Assembly (NCBI RefSeq): GCF_019974155.1
Contig: NZ_AP025158.1
Coordinates: 868,001-932,000, forward strand
Direction of reading: 5' to 3'
Length of the DNA: 64,000 nt
DNA from: Thermus thermophilus
Lineage (GTDB): Bacteria; Deinococcota; Deinococci; Deinococcales; Thermaceae
The notes under the pieces were generated by a model. It was not told the DNA's origin. It searched no databases and saw nothing but the letters and a program-made list of their open reading frames with translations. Numbering within the stretch: the first letter of the stretch is position 1; every line of letters starts with the position of its first letter. Below, in pieces: positions 25,955-35,666 of this stretch. The translations under genes were made by a program, and so were the position numbers.

Positions 25955-27128
25955 CTGAGCTCTCATCACTTTGAGGGCTGGGGCTTGACAAGGGAAGAGA
26001 AGAGGGGGGTAAGTAAGGTGTGCCGCCCACCACCCCCCTTTCCCAAGTTATCACCCTCTGGGTCCATAAGGTCTTCGCCTCCCTCAGGAAAACCATCCGC
26101 TCCAACCTCGCCCTCTTCCTGTCCACCCTCCTCACTACCCCCCTGGACCCCACCCTCTCCGACCTCGCCCGCAGAACCCCCCTCCCCACCCTGGCCCAAA
26201 GCCGCCTCAATCGCCTCTGGCGCTTCCTCCATCACCCCACCCTGCAAGACCCCTGGGCCCTCACCGAAGCCCTCCTCCCCCTCCTCGTCCCTCGTTTCCC
26301 CAAAGACCGCCCCCTCCCCCTCATCGTGGACTGGACCTTCACAGAGGACGGTAGGCACCAAGCCCTGGTGGCCGCCCTTCCCCTCAAGGGAAGGGCCCTG
26401 GTGGTGGCCTTCGCTCTTCACCCCCTCTCCCCTTTCCCCAGTCAAAACCGGGTGGAGGAGGAGTTCCTCCACCGCCTGGGCCGCGCCGTCCAGGACCTGG
26501 GATATACCCCCCTCTTCCTCCTGGACCGCGGCTTTGACCGGGTCTCCCTGATGCGAAAGCTCCAGGGGTGGGGCATGGGCTTCCTCATCCGCCTGCGGCA
26601 GAACCGGGAGGTGGAACCCCAAGGGGGGAAGCGCCTTCCCCTGAAGGAGGGCTACCAGCGTGTGGTCCACCCCCTGCGGGAGGAGGTCCGCCTTTTCGGA
26701 CACGGTGGGGAGGGGGTAGAAGTCACCCTCCTGGTGTACCCAGGGGGTCGGGATCCCTGGTATCTGGCCTATTCGGGCCCTTTTGGGGGGGAGCCGCCCT
26801 ATGGGTGGCGGATGTGGATTGAAGAGGGGTTTAGGGACCTGAAGGGGCAGGGGTTTGGGCTGGACCGCCATCGGCTGCGGACGGGGGCGAGCCTCAGGGG
26901 GTGGTTATGGCTTCTGGCCTTGGGGATGGCGCTCTTGGTCCTTCTGGGGGCGCGCTTGCAGGGCAGGGAATGGCTTCCCCGGCTTCTGGCCCATCCCGAG
27001 CGGCAAAGCCTCTTCCGTCTGGGCCGGATCGCCCTGGCCCAGGGGCCCCCGCCTTGGAGGGAAGCAGTGGTGGAGGAGCTGGTCAGGTTGCTTCAGGAAC
27101 TGGGGGGAGGAAAGTGATGAGAGCTCAG
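25955..27128 (+). mobile_element. IS4-like insertion sequence, copy 2 (intact)
   Basis: 1,174 bp with the same 18-bp inverted repeats and a 10-bp target duplication CCCCGAGAGC (25,945-25,954 and 27,129-27,138). It lies inside the transporter gene, opposite to that gene's direction. Confidence 0.92.
26020..27117 (+). CDS. IS4-family DDE transposase (copy 2)
   Basis: 365 residues, identical to copy 1 except Gln at residue 213. All three candidate catalytic acidic residues (D104, D169, E268/E269) and the full frame are kept, so this copy could be active. Confidence 0.85.
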   Translation: MPPTTPLSQVITLWVHKVFASLRKTIRSNLALFLSTLLTTPLDPTLSDLARRTPLPTLAQSRLNRLWRFLHHPTLQDPWALTEALLPLLVPRFPKDRPLPLIVDWTFTEDGRHQALVAALPLKGRALVVAFALHPLSPFPSQNRVEEEFLHRLGRAVQDLGYTPLFLLDRGFDRVSLMRKLQGWGMGFLIRLRQNREVEPQGGKRLPLKEGYQRVVHPLREEVRLFGHGGEGVEVTLLVYPGGRDPWYLAYSGPFGGEPPYGWRMWIEEGFRDLKGQGFGLDRHRLRTGASLRGWLWLLALGMALLVLLGARLQGREWLPRLLAHPERQSLFRLGRIALAQGPPPWREAVVEELVRLLQELGGGK

Positions 27129-28213
27129 CCCCGAGAGCCGGTTGACGAAGCCGTAGACGCTGTAGTACACCCCCTCCCGCCGCCTCCCCGTGGCCGCGGC
27201 GTCCCGGTCAATGACCTCCGCCAGGAGGACGTCCCCGAGGACGAGTACGCCCCCGAAGCCCACCCCGATCAGGACCCCCACGGGCAGGGCCTCGAGGAGG
27301 CCCCGGGGGCAGAGGAGGAGGAGGGCCCCGAGGGCGAGGAGGCCGATGGCCCAAAGCCAGGCCCTCTTGGGCTCCAAGGCGCCGGCGAGGCGGGCCCAGA
27401 GGGAGACGGAGGGCAGGGCGGCGAGGAGGACCGAGGCGAAGAGCAGGGCGGTGGCCTCCTCCTCAAGGCCCAGGGCGTACTTGGCGTAGAAGGGCATGGC
27501 CGCCCCGAAGAGGCCCACGGCGAAGAGGAGAAAAAGCGCCGCCAGAGCGTAGATCCAAAAGGCGCGGTTTCCCAGGGTGTACCGGAAGGCGGGGACGAAG
27601 GGAAGGGGCTCGGCCTCCCGGGCCCTGGGGTCCTCCCGCACCGAAAGGAGGAAGAGGAGGACGAGCCCGCCCCCCACGGCTCCGTAGAGGAGGGCCATGC
27701 CGGGGAAGCCCAAGGCGGCGTACACCAGGGGGGTCAGGGCGATGCTGGCCGTGAGGCCCAGGAAGTAAAACCCTTGGCGCCAGGCGTTGGCCCGGGCCCG
27801 CTCCTCCCGGCTTTGGAAGAGCTCGGGGAAGAGGGCGGCGTGGTTGACCCAGGCCAGGGCGGAGAAGGTCTCGAAGAGGAGCATCGCCCCCAGGCAGTAC
27901 CAGAAGAGCCTCGCGCCCTCCCGGAAGGCCTCCGGCACGCTGAAGGCCAGGTAGAAGGCGAGGGGCAAAAAGGGCAGACTGAGGAGGAGCCAGGGCCGCC
28001 TCCGGCCTAGGGGAGTCCGGGTGCGGTCCGAGAGGTAGCCGAAAAGGGGATCGTTCACCGCGTCCCACACGGAGAAGATGAGCCGGGCCAGGGCGAAGGC
28101 GCCCGCGGGCATCCCCAGGCGGTCCAGGTAGTAGAAGGCCAGGTAGGTGCCGAAGGTCTGGGCGGGGAGGGTGAGGCCCAGGCCCCCCAGGGCGTAGGCC
28201 AGGTAGGGCGGCC

Positions 28214-30262
28214 TCACCAGGCCACCTCCAGGGGGAGGATGGGCTCCAGGTACTCCACGCTGAGGACGTGGCGGGACCAGAGCTTTTCCCCCTCCCAGGC
28301 CTCCCCCACCAGGCGGTAGGCCCCGGGGGGGATGCGGGCCAAGGCCTCCTGCAAGGGCAGGAAGCGGGCCTGGACCTCGAGGGGGCTTTCCCAAAGCTCC
28401 CCCAGGCGGAAAAACCGCCGCACCTCCCCCGCTTCCAGGGCCACCTCCTCCTCGTGGAGGAGGAGGGTGGTGGGGCCCTCGAGGCGGAGGCGGACCCTTA
28501 GGCTTAAGGGCCGGTCCAGGTCGCTGATGAGCCAGGCCTCCTGCAACGGGGGCCCGCCCACCTCCACCCTTTCCCGGTAGGGCACCAGGGAGAGGAGGAC
28601 GGGGCTGCTGGCCTCCTTGAGGGCGAAGTAGCCCTTCTTGGGCACCCGTTCCACGTCCACCACCGCCCAGGTGATCCCCTCCCAGGGCTCCACGAACATG
28701 AACTGGAAGTAGCCCACCACCTTCCCCTTGGCCCTCCGGTAGGCGTGGACGGCGAACTCTATAAGCCTCGCCTGGTAGGCCTGGGAGCGCTCCACGAACT
28801 CCTCCAGGCTCTCCCCCACCTCCACCCCCGCCACCCGGAAGGTCTCGTGGGGCTGGAAGTTGTGGTAGGCCCAGACCTCCCACCTGGGGGGCCAGGCGGC
28901 CTCCCCCAGGACCCGCCTCAGGAGCTCCGCCCGGGGCAGGGCCTGGGCCCCGAACTCCGAGGGGAGGGGGGCCCCGGGGAGGGCGAGGAAGTCCCGGTAA
29001 TGCCCCCAGTACCAGCCGGGGTAGGGGTGCTCCCGGAAGTCCGAGGCCTCCTTCACGGGCCGGGTGGGGTCCGCCGCCCTTAGCGCTCCCGCGAGGAGGG
29101 GGCCCAGGGCGTGGCGGTTGTGGGTGGGCTCGTTCTGGGCGCACCAGAGGTAGACGCTGGGGTGGGCCCCCAGGACCTCCACCATGGCTCGGGCCTGGCG
29201 CAGGGCCTCCTGGGCGAAGGCCTCGTCCGGGGCGTAGCCCCACTGCAGGGGGAAGTCCTGCCAGACCAGGACCCCTTCCCGGTCGCAGGCCGCGTAGAAG
29301 GCGGGGTGGGTCACGTGGGCGTGGACCCGCACGGCGTTGAGGCCCGCTTCCTTGATGAGGGCCACGTCCTTTTGCGCCATCTCCTCGGAGTAGCCCGCAA
29401 GCCACTGGGTGGGGATGGCGTTGGTGCCCCGCAGGAAAAGCCGCTTCCCGTTGAGAAGAAGCCAGCCCTCCCCGTCCACCGCCACGGTGCGGAAGCCCAA
29501 GGGGACGGCAAGCCGCGCCCCCATAAGCTCCGCCTCGAGGCGGAAGAGGTGGGGAAAGCCCCGCTCCCACACCTCCCAAAGGGGCATCTCCGGCAGGTCC
29601 CAGACCGCCTCCCGCCAACCCCGCCCCGCCTCCCCCTCCAGGGGGGCCTCCCGCTCCAGGACCTCCCCGGGGAAGTTGACCGGGCTCAGGGCGAGGCGCG
29701 CCCGCTCGCGGAAGGGCCTTTGGGCGTCCACCAGAAGGCGCACCCAAAGCCGCCACCCCCCGGGCCGGGGGAAGAGGCGGTGGGTGAGGCCGAGGAGGGC
29801 CACCTCCTCCCGGGCCCAGACCTCCACCCCGCCCCATAGCCCCCCGGTTCCCCGCTCCTGGCCCCTCGCCGTGGTCCCCCCGGGGCGGCAGTCGTGCTGG
29901 CCGAAGACCCCCTTGATCTGCCGCTTGAACCGGGGCCAGACCCCAGGGGGCTCCTTGGGGGCGGAGACCCTTAGGAGGAGCTCCTTCCCTTTGGGAAGCT
30001 CCAGGACCCAGGGGAAGAAGTAGCCCTCGTGCCGGCCCAGGTAGGTCCCGTCCAGCCAGGCCTCCTGGTAGTAGTCCCCGAAGGAGCGGAGGAAGCGCCT
30101 GGGCCCTGCCTCGGGCAGGGCGAGGCGGTACCAGCCCACCTCCGCCTCGATCCCCTCCAGGCTCCACTGGTGGGGCAGGGTCACCTCCCGGAAGCCCCCC
30201 TCGGGAAGCCTCTCCGGGGCCTCTGCCCCATCCGCCAGAAACCACGCCTTCTCCACCCTCAT
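28214..30262 (-). CDS. Glycoside hydrolase family 2 enzyme (beta-mannosidase/glucosaminidase-like)
   Basis: 682 residues. GH2 architecture is visible: an N-terminal sugar-binding jelly-roll (LPHQWSLEGIEAEVGWYRLALP ... EAWLDGTYLGRHEGYFFPW), an immunoglobulin-like domain, then the TIM barrel. The barrel starts LLLNGKRLFLRGTNAIPTQW and IKEAGLNAVRVHAHV. The acid/base is probably the Glu in WCAQNEPTHN and the nucleophile the Glu in LPSEFGAQ. No signal peptide, so it acts in the cytoplasm on imported glycosides. ATG overlaps the GH31 stop (ATGA). The exact substrate cannot be read from sequence. Confidence 0.82.
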   Translation of the reverse strand: MRVEKAWFLADGAEAPERLPEGGFREVTLPHQWSLEGIEAEVGWYRLALPEAGPRRFLRSFGDYYQEAWLDGTYLGRHEGYFFPWVLELPKGKELLLRVSAPKEPPGVWPRFKRQIKGVFGQHDCRPGGTTARGQERGTGGLWGGVEVWAREEVALLGLTHRLFPRPGGWRLWVRLLVDAQRPFRERARLALSPVNFPGEVLEREAPLEGEAGRGWREAVWDLPEMPLWEVWERGFPHLFRLEAELMGARLAVPLGFRTVAVDGEGWLLLNGKRLFLRGTNAIPTQWLAGYSEEMAQKDVALIKEAGLNAVRVHAHVTHPAFYAACDREGVLVWQDFPLQWGYAPDEAFAQEALRQARAMVEVLGAHPSVYLWCAQNEPTHNRHALGPLLAGALRAADPTRPVKEASDFREHPYPGWYWGHYRDFLALPGAPLPSEFGAQALPRAELLRRVLGEAAWPPRWEVWAYHNFQPHETFRVAGVEVGESLEEFVERSQAYQARLIEFAVHAYRRAKGKVVGYFQFMFVEPWEGITWAVVDVERVPKKGYFALKEASSPVLLSLVPYRERVEVGGPPLQEAWLISDLDRPLSLRVRLRLEGPTTLLLHEEEVALEAGEVRRFFRLGELWESPLEVQARFLPLQEALARIPPGAYRLVGEAWEGEKLWSRHVLSVEYLEPILPLEVAW

Positions 30263-32661
30263 CCCTCCACCTCCAAAAGGGCCTCGCGGAAAGGGGGAAG
30301 GAGGACCCCGTCCCCCTCGGCGGCGTGGGCCTCCCCCTCCACGTGGGCCCGGAGAAGCCGCTTGCCGAAAAGCCTAAGCCGCACCCTTTCCCACGGCCAG
30401 GGGAGCTCCCCCTCCCCCCGCCAAAGGAGGCGGAAGCCCCCCTCGGCCGGGAAGAGGCGGAAGCGGTCCAGCCTATAAGGGCCTTCCCCCTCCCCCTCGT
30501 CCCAGTAGAGGCGGCCCTCCGCCCCCTCCGCCCCCGCGTAGAGGTGGAGGGCCAGGCCGCCCTCCTCCAGGAGAGGGAGGACGGTCCCGGCCCGCACCAG
30601 GAGGGGGATCCGGTCCAGGGGGGCGGGAAGCCGCGCCCAGGTGGGGCCCTGGAGGGCCTGGTCCTCCCCCCAGGGGTACCAGCCGCCCGGAGGGAGGGGC
30701 ACCTCCTTGGCCCGCGCCCCCTCCTCCAGGACGGGGGCCACCAGGAGGGCCTCCCCCAGGAGGAAGGCCTCCTCCGTGTAGGGCCCTCCCTCCAAGAAGA
30801 GGGGCCTAAGGAGGGGCCTCCCCTCCCGGCTTGCCCGGTGGGCCAGGGTGTAGAGGTAGGGGAGGAGGCTTTCCCGCAGGGCCATGGCCCGCCGCACCCC
30901 CTCCAGGACCTCCTCCCCGAAGCGCCAGGGCTCCCGGCGCTTGGTCCAGCGGGCGGCGTGGAGGCGGAAGAAGGGGGTGAGGGCCGCCATCTGGAACCAG
31001 CGCAGGTAGAGCTCGGGGGAGGGGTTGCCGCTGAAGCCCCCGATGTCCGAGCCCACGAAGTAGACCCCGGAGAGGGAAAGCCCTAGGAGGGCCCGCAAGG
31101 TGGTCCTCAAGCCCTCCCAGGTGCTCTCCACGTCCCCCGTCCAGGCCCAGGCGTAGCGCTGCACCCCCGCGTGGCCCGACCGGGTGAGGAGGAAGGGGCG
31201 GCGTTCCGGGGCGTGCTTCCGGAACCCCTCCCAGCTCGCCCGGGCCATGAGGAGGCCGTAGAGGTTGTGGGCGAGGCGGTGGTCCCCCCCTTGGCCCTCG
31301 AGGGCGTGGCGGGCGCTTGCGGGCAGGGTGGGCTCCCCCCAGGCGGCGAAGAGGGCGGGCTCGTTCATGTCCAGCCAGAGGCCCGCGACCCCCATCCGCA
31401 AGAACCCCGCGAGCTTCTCCCCCCACCAGGCCCGGGCCTTGGGGTCGGTGAAGTCGGGGAAGGCGGCGAGCCCCGGCCACACCGGGCCCCGGACCACCTC
31501 CCCGGAGGGGAGGCGGCAGAAGAGCCCTTCCCTTAGGCCCTCCTCGTAAGGGGGGAACCCCTTCTCCGCCTTTACCCCGGGGTCCAGGATGAGGACGGTG
31601 CGCACCCCCTTCTCCCGGAAGGCCTGCACCAGGCCCTCGAGGTCGGGGTAGCGGTCCTCGTCCACGGTGAAGACGCGGTAGCCCCGCATGTAGTCGATGT
31701 CCAGGTGCACCGCCCGCAAGGGGAGGCCCCGTTCCAGGAAGCCCGCCACCGCCTCCTCCACCTCCCCCCGGGTCCTGAGCCCCCAGCGGGCGTAGTGGAA
31801 GCCCAGGGCCCAGCGGGGGGGCATCGGGGGAAGGCCCGTGAGGCGTACGTAGCGGCACAGGGCCGCCTCCAGGGGGCCGGGGATGAGGTAGTAGCGGAAG
31901 GTCCCCCCCAAAAACCCCATCCAGGCCTCCTCCCCCCTGAGGTCGGCGAAGCCCTCGGCGGGGTTCTCGTAGAAGGCCAGGTACCCTCCTTGGGGCAGGA
32001 GGGAGAGCCAGACGGGGACGGAGAGGTAAAGGGGGTCCTCCCCGGGGCCGTAGCTTCCCCCCGGGTCCCGGTTCCAAAGCCGGAAGGCCCCGCCCCGGCG
32101 GTCCAGGGGGTGGGCCCGCTCCCCCAGGCCCAGCACCCGCTCCCCGGGCGCGAGCCGGACCCGGTGCCGCCACGCCCTTCCCGCCCGCTCCGGGTAGGCC
32201 TCCTGCCGCAGGAGCCTGCCCTCCTCGTCCCGGACCTCCAGGCCCTCCTCCCCGAGGGCGAGGGTGAGGCGGCGCGTGCGGAGGAGGAGGGCCCCGTCCG
32301 GCCCCCGGAGGCGCTCGGGCTCCAGGGGGGAGGCCTCCTCGGCCAGGGCGTAGGGCGGCAAGGCCTCCCCGGGGGACCAGGTGAGGCGGAGGAGGTCCTC
32401 CCCCAGGAAGACCGCCTCCAGCTCGGCCTCGGCAAAGCGCATCCTCACCCCGCCGGGGATGGCCTCGAGGTACGCTATCGCGTGACCGAGGCCCTGCACC
32501 CTCCCCACCCCCTTCCAAGGGGGAAGGGGGTCCCGGGGCATCCAGCGGTCCCGCTCCCGGGCGTAGCGGACGGCGAGGAGGAGGATGCCGGGGCCCAGGA
32601 GGGCCGCCATCTCCGCCGCGCTCCAGAGTTTCTTCCCCAGGCCTTTTCCGGGAACAGCCAC
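30259..32661 (-). CDS. Glycoside hydrolase family 31 alpha-glucosidase-like enzyme
   Basis: 800 residues from GTG 32661, preceded by GGAGGTGGGAGG. GH31 signatures: PPRWALGFHYARWG, VHLDIDYMRGYRVFTVDEDRYPD, GLWLDMNEPALF with the nucleophile Asp of WLDMNEP, RYAWAWTGDVESTWEGLR with the acid/base Asp, and FVGSDIGGF. The N-terminal beta-sandwich includes ERVLGLGERAHPLDRRGG. Likely an alpha-glucosidase or alpha-xylosidase. Cytoplasmic. It lies between two GH2 genes, so the operon handles branched or mixed-linkage oligosaccharides. Confidence 0.88.
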   Translation of the reverse strand: MAVPGKGLGKKLWSAAEMAALLGPGILLLAVRYARERDRWMPRDPLPPWKGVGRVQGLGHAIAYLEAIPGGVRMRFAEAELEAVFLGEDLLRLTWSPGEALPPYALAEEASPLEPERLRGPDGALLLRTRRLTLALGEEGLEVRDEEGRLLRQEAYPERAGRAWRHRVRLAPGERVLGLGERAHPLDRRGGAFRLWNRDPGGSYGPGEDPLYLSVPVWLSLLPQGGYLAFYENPAEGFADLRGEEAWMGFLGGTFRYYLIPGPLEAALCRYVRLTGLPPMPPRWALGFHYARWGLRTRGEVEEAVAGFLERGLPLRAVHLDIDYMRGYRVFTVDEDRYPDLEGLVQAFREKGVRTVLILDPGVKAEKGFPPYEEGLREGLFCRLPSGEVVRGPVWPGLAAFPDFTDPKARAWWGEKLAGFLRMGVAGLWLDMNEPALFAAWGEPTLPASARHALEGQGGDHRLAHNLYGLLMARASWEGFRKHAPERRPFLLTRSGHAGVQRYAWAWTGDVESTWEGLRTTLRALLGLSLSGVYFVGSDIGGFSGNPSPELYLRWFQMAALTPFFRLHAARWTKRREPWRFGEEVLEGVRRAMALRESLLPYLYTLAHRASREGRPLLRPLFLEGGPYTEEAFLLGEALLVAPVLEEGARAKEVPLPPGGWYPWGEDQALQGPTWARLPAPLDRIPLLVRAGTVLPLLEEGGLALHLYAGAEGAEGRLYWDEGEGEGPYRLDRFRLFPAEGGFRLLWRGEGELPWPWERVRLRLFGKRLLRAHVEGEAHAAEGDGVLLPPFREALLEVEG

Positions 32662-32672
32662 CCTCCCACCTC

Positions 32673-34403
32673 CTACTCCGCGAGAAGCCGCCTTGCCTCG
32701 CAACCCTCCAGGAAGGTCCGGACCCTTTCTGGGGGCACCTTGGGCCTCCGCCAAAAGTCCAGGAGGCCGTTCTCCTCCTGGAAGGTGTCGTAGAGCTGGG
32801 TGTAGCAGAACCCGCTCAGGCGGCTCCCGCACGCGGTTTCCAGGTAGCGGAGCACCTCCCGCAAGAAGGCCTCCTCGTCCTCCGCCTCCCGGTACCCCCA
32901 GCCCGGGCCGGGCCCCTTGAGCCTGAGCCCTCCGAACTCCGAGAGGAAGGGGCGCACCCCTGGAGGAAGGCCCGCCAGGGCGAGGGGGCGGCCCATGGGG
33001 GCCTCGGGGAGGCCTTCCCCGTACCTACGGGCCAGGACCTCCGGAGGAGCGTAGTCGTGCACGGTGAGGAGGTCCCAAAGGGGTCCGTGCTCAAAGCCGT
33101 CGTTGTCCACGAGGAGGCGCGTGGGGTCCAGGGCGCGGGCCAGGAGGAAGGCCCCCTGGAGGAAGGCCAGGGTCTCGGCCCGCCAGGGGGTGAGGCCCCA
33201 GCCCTCGTTGAAGAGGATCCAGGCCACCAGGCTAGGGTGGTTCCGGTCCCGCTCCAGGGCCTCGGCGAGCTCGGCGAGGTAGCGCCGGGCCGCCTTGGGG
33301 GAGAAGCGGAAGAAGCTCGGCATCTCCGCGAAGACGAGGAGGCCGAGCCGGTCCGCCAGGTGGAGGTAGCGGGGGTCCTCCACCTTCTGGTGCTTGCGCA
33401 CCCCGTTGAAGCCCAGGGCCTTGGCGAGCGCCGCGTCCCGCCGGAGGGCGGCGAGGCCCGGGGGCGCGAGGTGGCCTTCGGGCCAGAGCCCCTGGTCCAG
33501 GACCAGCCTGGGAAAGTAGGGCTCCCCGTTGAGGAAGAAGACCCCTTTCCGGGCGGCCACCTCCCTGAGCCCCCCGTAGCTGTAGACCTCGTCCAGGACC
33601 CGCTTCCCGGAGCGGAGGCGGAGGCGTAAGGGGAAGAGGACGGGGGTTTCCGGCCGCCAAAGGAGGCCTTCCGGGTTCCCCCTCGCGGGGAGGCCGAGGA
33701 ACCCGGAGGCCCTCCCCTCGAGGAGGGGGAAGCGGGCCTCCAGCCAGGGCTCCTCCCCCGGGGGGGTCTCCCCTCTCACCCCGGGGAAGAGGGCCACCTC
33801 CACCGCCTCCCCCTCGCCCCGGGCCTGGACCTCGAGGTGAAAGCCCAGGGCCTTGAGGTCCGGGGTGAGGCGCAGGGAGGCGATGTGGCTTTCCGGCACC
33901 CACTCCAGCCAGACCGGTTGCCAGATCCCGGTGGTGCGGGGGTAGAAGATGCCCCCGGGCTCCCCCAGGGCCTGCTTGCCTCGGGGCGCCTCCGGGTCCA
34001 GGGGGTCGTCCTCGGCCCGCACCAAGACCTCCATGGGCCTCCCCAGGAAGGGAGTGAGGTCCAGGCCGAAGGGGGTGTGCCCTCCCTCGTGCTCCAGGAC
34101 CCGCACCCCGTTCACGAAGACCTCCGCCCGGTAGTCCACGGCCCCGAAGCGGAGGAAAAGCCGCCGTCCCGGCCGGGGCCTTGCCCGCAGGACCTTCCGG
34201 TACCAGGCCACCCCCACCCAGGCCTCCCCGACCCCGCTTCCCGGGGCCTCGGGGGGAAAGGGGACGAGGATTTTCCGGTTAAACCGCACCCCACCGGGCG
34301 CCTCGGCCTCGCTTAGGGCGAAGTCCCAGTGGCCCTCGAGGCTCCGCCAGCCGGGGCGCTGGAGGGTGGGCCTGGGGTGGTTGGGGTCCAGCCGCATCCT
34401 CAC
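32673..34403 (-). CDS. Glycoside hydrolase family 2 enzyme (beta-galactosidase/glucuronidase-like)
   Basis: 576 residues. The N-terminal segment HPRPTLQRPGWRSLEGHWDFALSE ... WYRKVLRARPRPGRRLFLRFGAVDYRAEVFVNGVRVLEHEGGHTPFGLDL is a typical GH2 sugar-binding domain. The barrel carries FNGVRKHQKVEDPRYLHLADRLGLLVFAEMP, the acid/base in ILFNEGWG, and a candidate nucleophile in LSEFGGLRL. The GTG at 34403 overlaps the transporter stop (GTGA); ATG 34397 is an alternative. Distinct from the longer GH2 downstream. Confidence 0.82.
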   Translation of the reverse strand: MRMRLDPNHPRPTLQRPGWRSLEGHWDFALSEAEAPGGVRFNRKILVPFPPEAPGSGVGEAWVGVAWYRKVLRARPRPGRRLFLRFGAVDYRAEVFVNGVRVLEHEGGHTPFGLDLTPFLGRPMEVLVRAEDDPLDPEAPRGKQALGEPGGIFYPRTTGIWQPVWLEWVPESHIASLRLTPDLKALGFHLEVQARGEGEAVEVALFPGVRGETPPGEEPWLEARFPLLEGRASGFLGLPARGNPEGLLWRPETPVLFPLRLRLRSGKRVLDEVYSYGGLREVAARKGVFFLNGEPYFPRLVLDQGLWPEGHLAPPGLAALRRDAALAKALGFNGVRKHQKVEDPRYLHLADRLGLLVFAEMPSFFRFSPKAARRYLAELAEALERDRNHPSLVAWILFNEGWGLTPWRAETLAFLQGAFLLARALDPTRLLVDNDGFEHGPLWDLLTVHDYAPPEVLARRYGEGLPEAPMGRPLALAGLPPGVRPFLSEFGGLRLKGPGPGWGYREAEDEEAFLREVLRYLETACGSRLSGFCYTQLYDTFQEENGLLDFWRRPKVPPERVRTFLEGCEARRLLAE

Positions 34404-35653
34404 TCCTTGACCTCGTGGGGGAAGAGGGCGGTGAGGGCGTAGGCGAGGAGGATGGCCGTTCCGGGGACCACCGCCCCTAGGAAGCGGAAGGCCGCCTCGG
34501 GGTTCGGCCCCGGGTTCTCCCCGCTCACGTAGCCGAAGAGGGGCGTGAGGAGGGCGAAGGAAAGCCCCACCAGGGCGCCCGCGGCCCGGCCCAAAAGCCC
34601 CACCAGGCTGTAGTAGGCCCCTTCCCTCCGGGTTTCCGTCCGCTCGGCGTCCAGGTCGATGACCTTGGCCATCACCACCTCTCCCGTGACCCGCACCCCG
34701 GCGAACCCCGCGCCCACCAGGGCCCCGGCGAGGAGGGCCGCGGGGAGGCTTTGGGGCAGGAAGAGGAGGAGGGTCGCGAGGCCCATGAGGAGGTGAGCCA
34801 GCCGCCAGGCCCGCTTGCCTCCCCAGACCCCCGCCAGGCGCCCCCAGAGGAGGGCGGAGGGGAGGGCTGCCAGGAAGACGGCGGCGAAGAGAAAGGTGGT
34901 GGCCCCTTCCTCCAGTCCCAGGGCGTGCTTGGCGTAGAAGGGGATGGCCGTTTGGAGCACCATGCGCCCGAACTCAAAGAGGAGGCCCACGAGGGCCACC
35001 ACCCAGAAGGCCCGGTTGGCCAGGACAAGCCGGAAGGAGGCCCAAAGCTCCAGGCCGCTTCCCGCCCGGGGGTCCTCCCGGATCCCGGGGAAGAAGTAGA
35101 GGAAGGCCAAAAGGGCAAGCCCGGCGAAGAGGAGGGCCATGCCGAAAAACCCCACCCGGGCGTAGACCATGGGGGCGAGGGCGATGCCGAGGATGAGGCC
35201 CAGAAGCTCCGCCCCCCGCTTCAAGGCGGCGGCCTCGGCCCGCTCCTTGAGGCCCCGGAACATCTCCGGAAAGAGGGCCCCGTGGTTGGTCCAGACCACG
35301 GTGGCCATGGTCTCGTAGAGGAGGATGGCCAGGGCGAAGTAGTAGGGGAGGACGGCCGGGGAGCGGGCCCAGTCGGGCACCCAGAAGACCAGGAGGTAGG
35401 CGAGGAGGAAGAGGGGGACGCCGAGGAGGAGCCAGGGCCGCCTCCGGCCCCACGGGGTCTTGGTGCGGTCCGAGAGGTGGCCGAAGAGGGGGTCGTTCAC
35501 CGCGTCCCAGAGGGCGTAGGCCGTCCGGGCCAGGGCGTAGAGGGCGGCGGAGAGGCCGAGCCTCTCCAGGTAGAAGAAGGCGAGGTAGGTGCCGAAGCTC
35601 TCGGAGACGAGGGTCAGGCCGAGCTGTCCCGAGGCGTAGCGCCACTTCCTCAT
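34400..35653 (-). CDS. GPH-family glycoside/sugar transporter
   Basis: 417 residues, about twelve hydrophobic spans. Family motifs include SESFGTYLAFFYLERLG, WDAVNDPLFGHLSDRTKTPWGRRRPWLLLG and YYSLVGLLGRAAGALVGL. It belongs to the Na+/H+-linked glycoside-pentoside-hexuronide carriers. ATG 35653 follows AAGGAGGCGGGGACG. It shares 82 identical bases near its 3' end with the broken paralogue at 25,847-25,928. With that paralogue disrupted, it may be the only working importer of the operon. Confidence 0.88.
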   Translation of the reverse strand: MRKWRYASGQLGLTLVSESFGTYLAFFYLERLGLSAALYALARTAYALWDAVNDPLFGHLSDRTKTPWGRRRPWLLLGVPLFLLAYLLVFWVPDWARSPAVLPYYFALAILLYETMATVVWTNHGALFPEMFRGLKERAEAAALKRGAELLGLILGIALAPMVYARVGFFGMALLFAGLALLAFLYFFPGIREDPRAGSGLELWASFRLVLANRAFWVVALVGLLFEFGRMVLQTAIPFYAKHALGLEEGATTFLFAAVFLAALPSALLWGRLAGVWGGKRAWRLAHLLMGLATLLLFLPQSLPAALLAGALVGAGFAGVRVTGEVVMAKVIDLDAERTETRREGAYYSLVGLLGRAAGALVGLSFALLTPLFGYVSGENPGPNPEAAFRFLGAVVPGTAILLAYALTALFPHEVKE

Positions 35654-35666
35654 CGTCCCCGCCTCC

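Larger units (their letters stand above)
25768..28217 (-). pseudogene. GPH-family sugar transporter gene interrupted by IS copy 2
   Basis: The 5' part (28,217-27,129) encodes a melibiose-permease-like carrier: FGTYLAFYYLDRLG, WDAVNDPLFGYLSDRTRTPLGRRRPWLL, many membrane spans. The 3' part (25,954-25,768) continues LTPLFGYVSGENPGPNPEAAFRFL. Removing the IS and one 10-bp target copy restores a continuous frame of 421 residues. The GTG start overlaps the GH2 stop (GTGA). It presumably imported oligosaccharides or glycosides for the adjacent hydrolases; a second complete paralogue lies at 34,400-35,653. As it stands the protein lacks its last membrane segments. Confidence 0.85.

Noticed and set aside
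27093-30245. 1,050-codon minus-strand frame
   Set aside because: The first two thirds are an out-of-frame reading of the GH2 gene (G/P/R-rich); only the end coincides with the real transporter, and it reads into the IS.
30806-32518. 570-codon frame inside the GH31 gene
   Set aside because: Shadow frame of glycine/proline/arginine composition; the GH31 frame has catalytic motifs.
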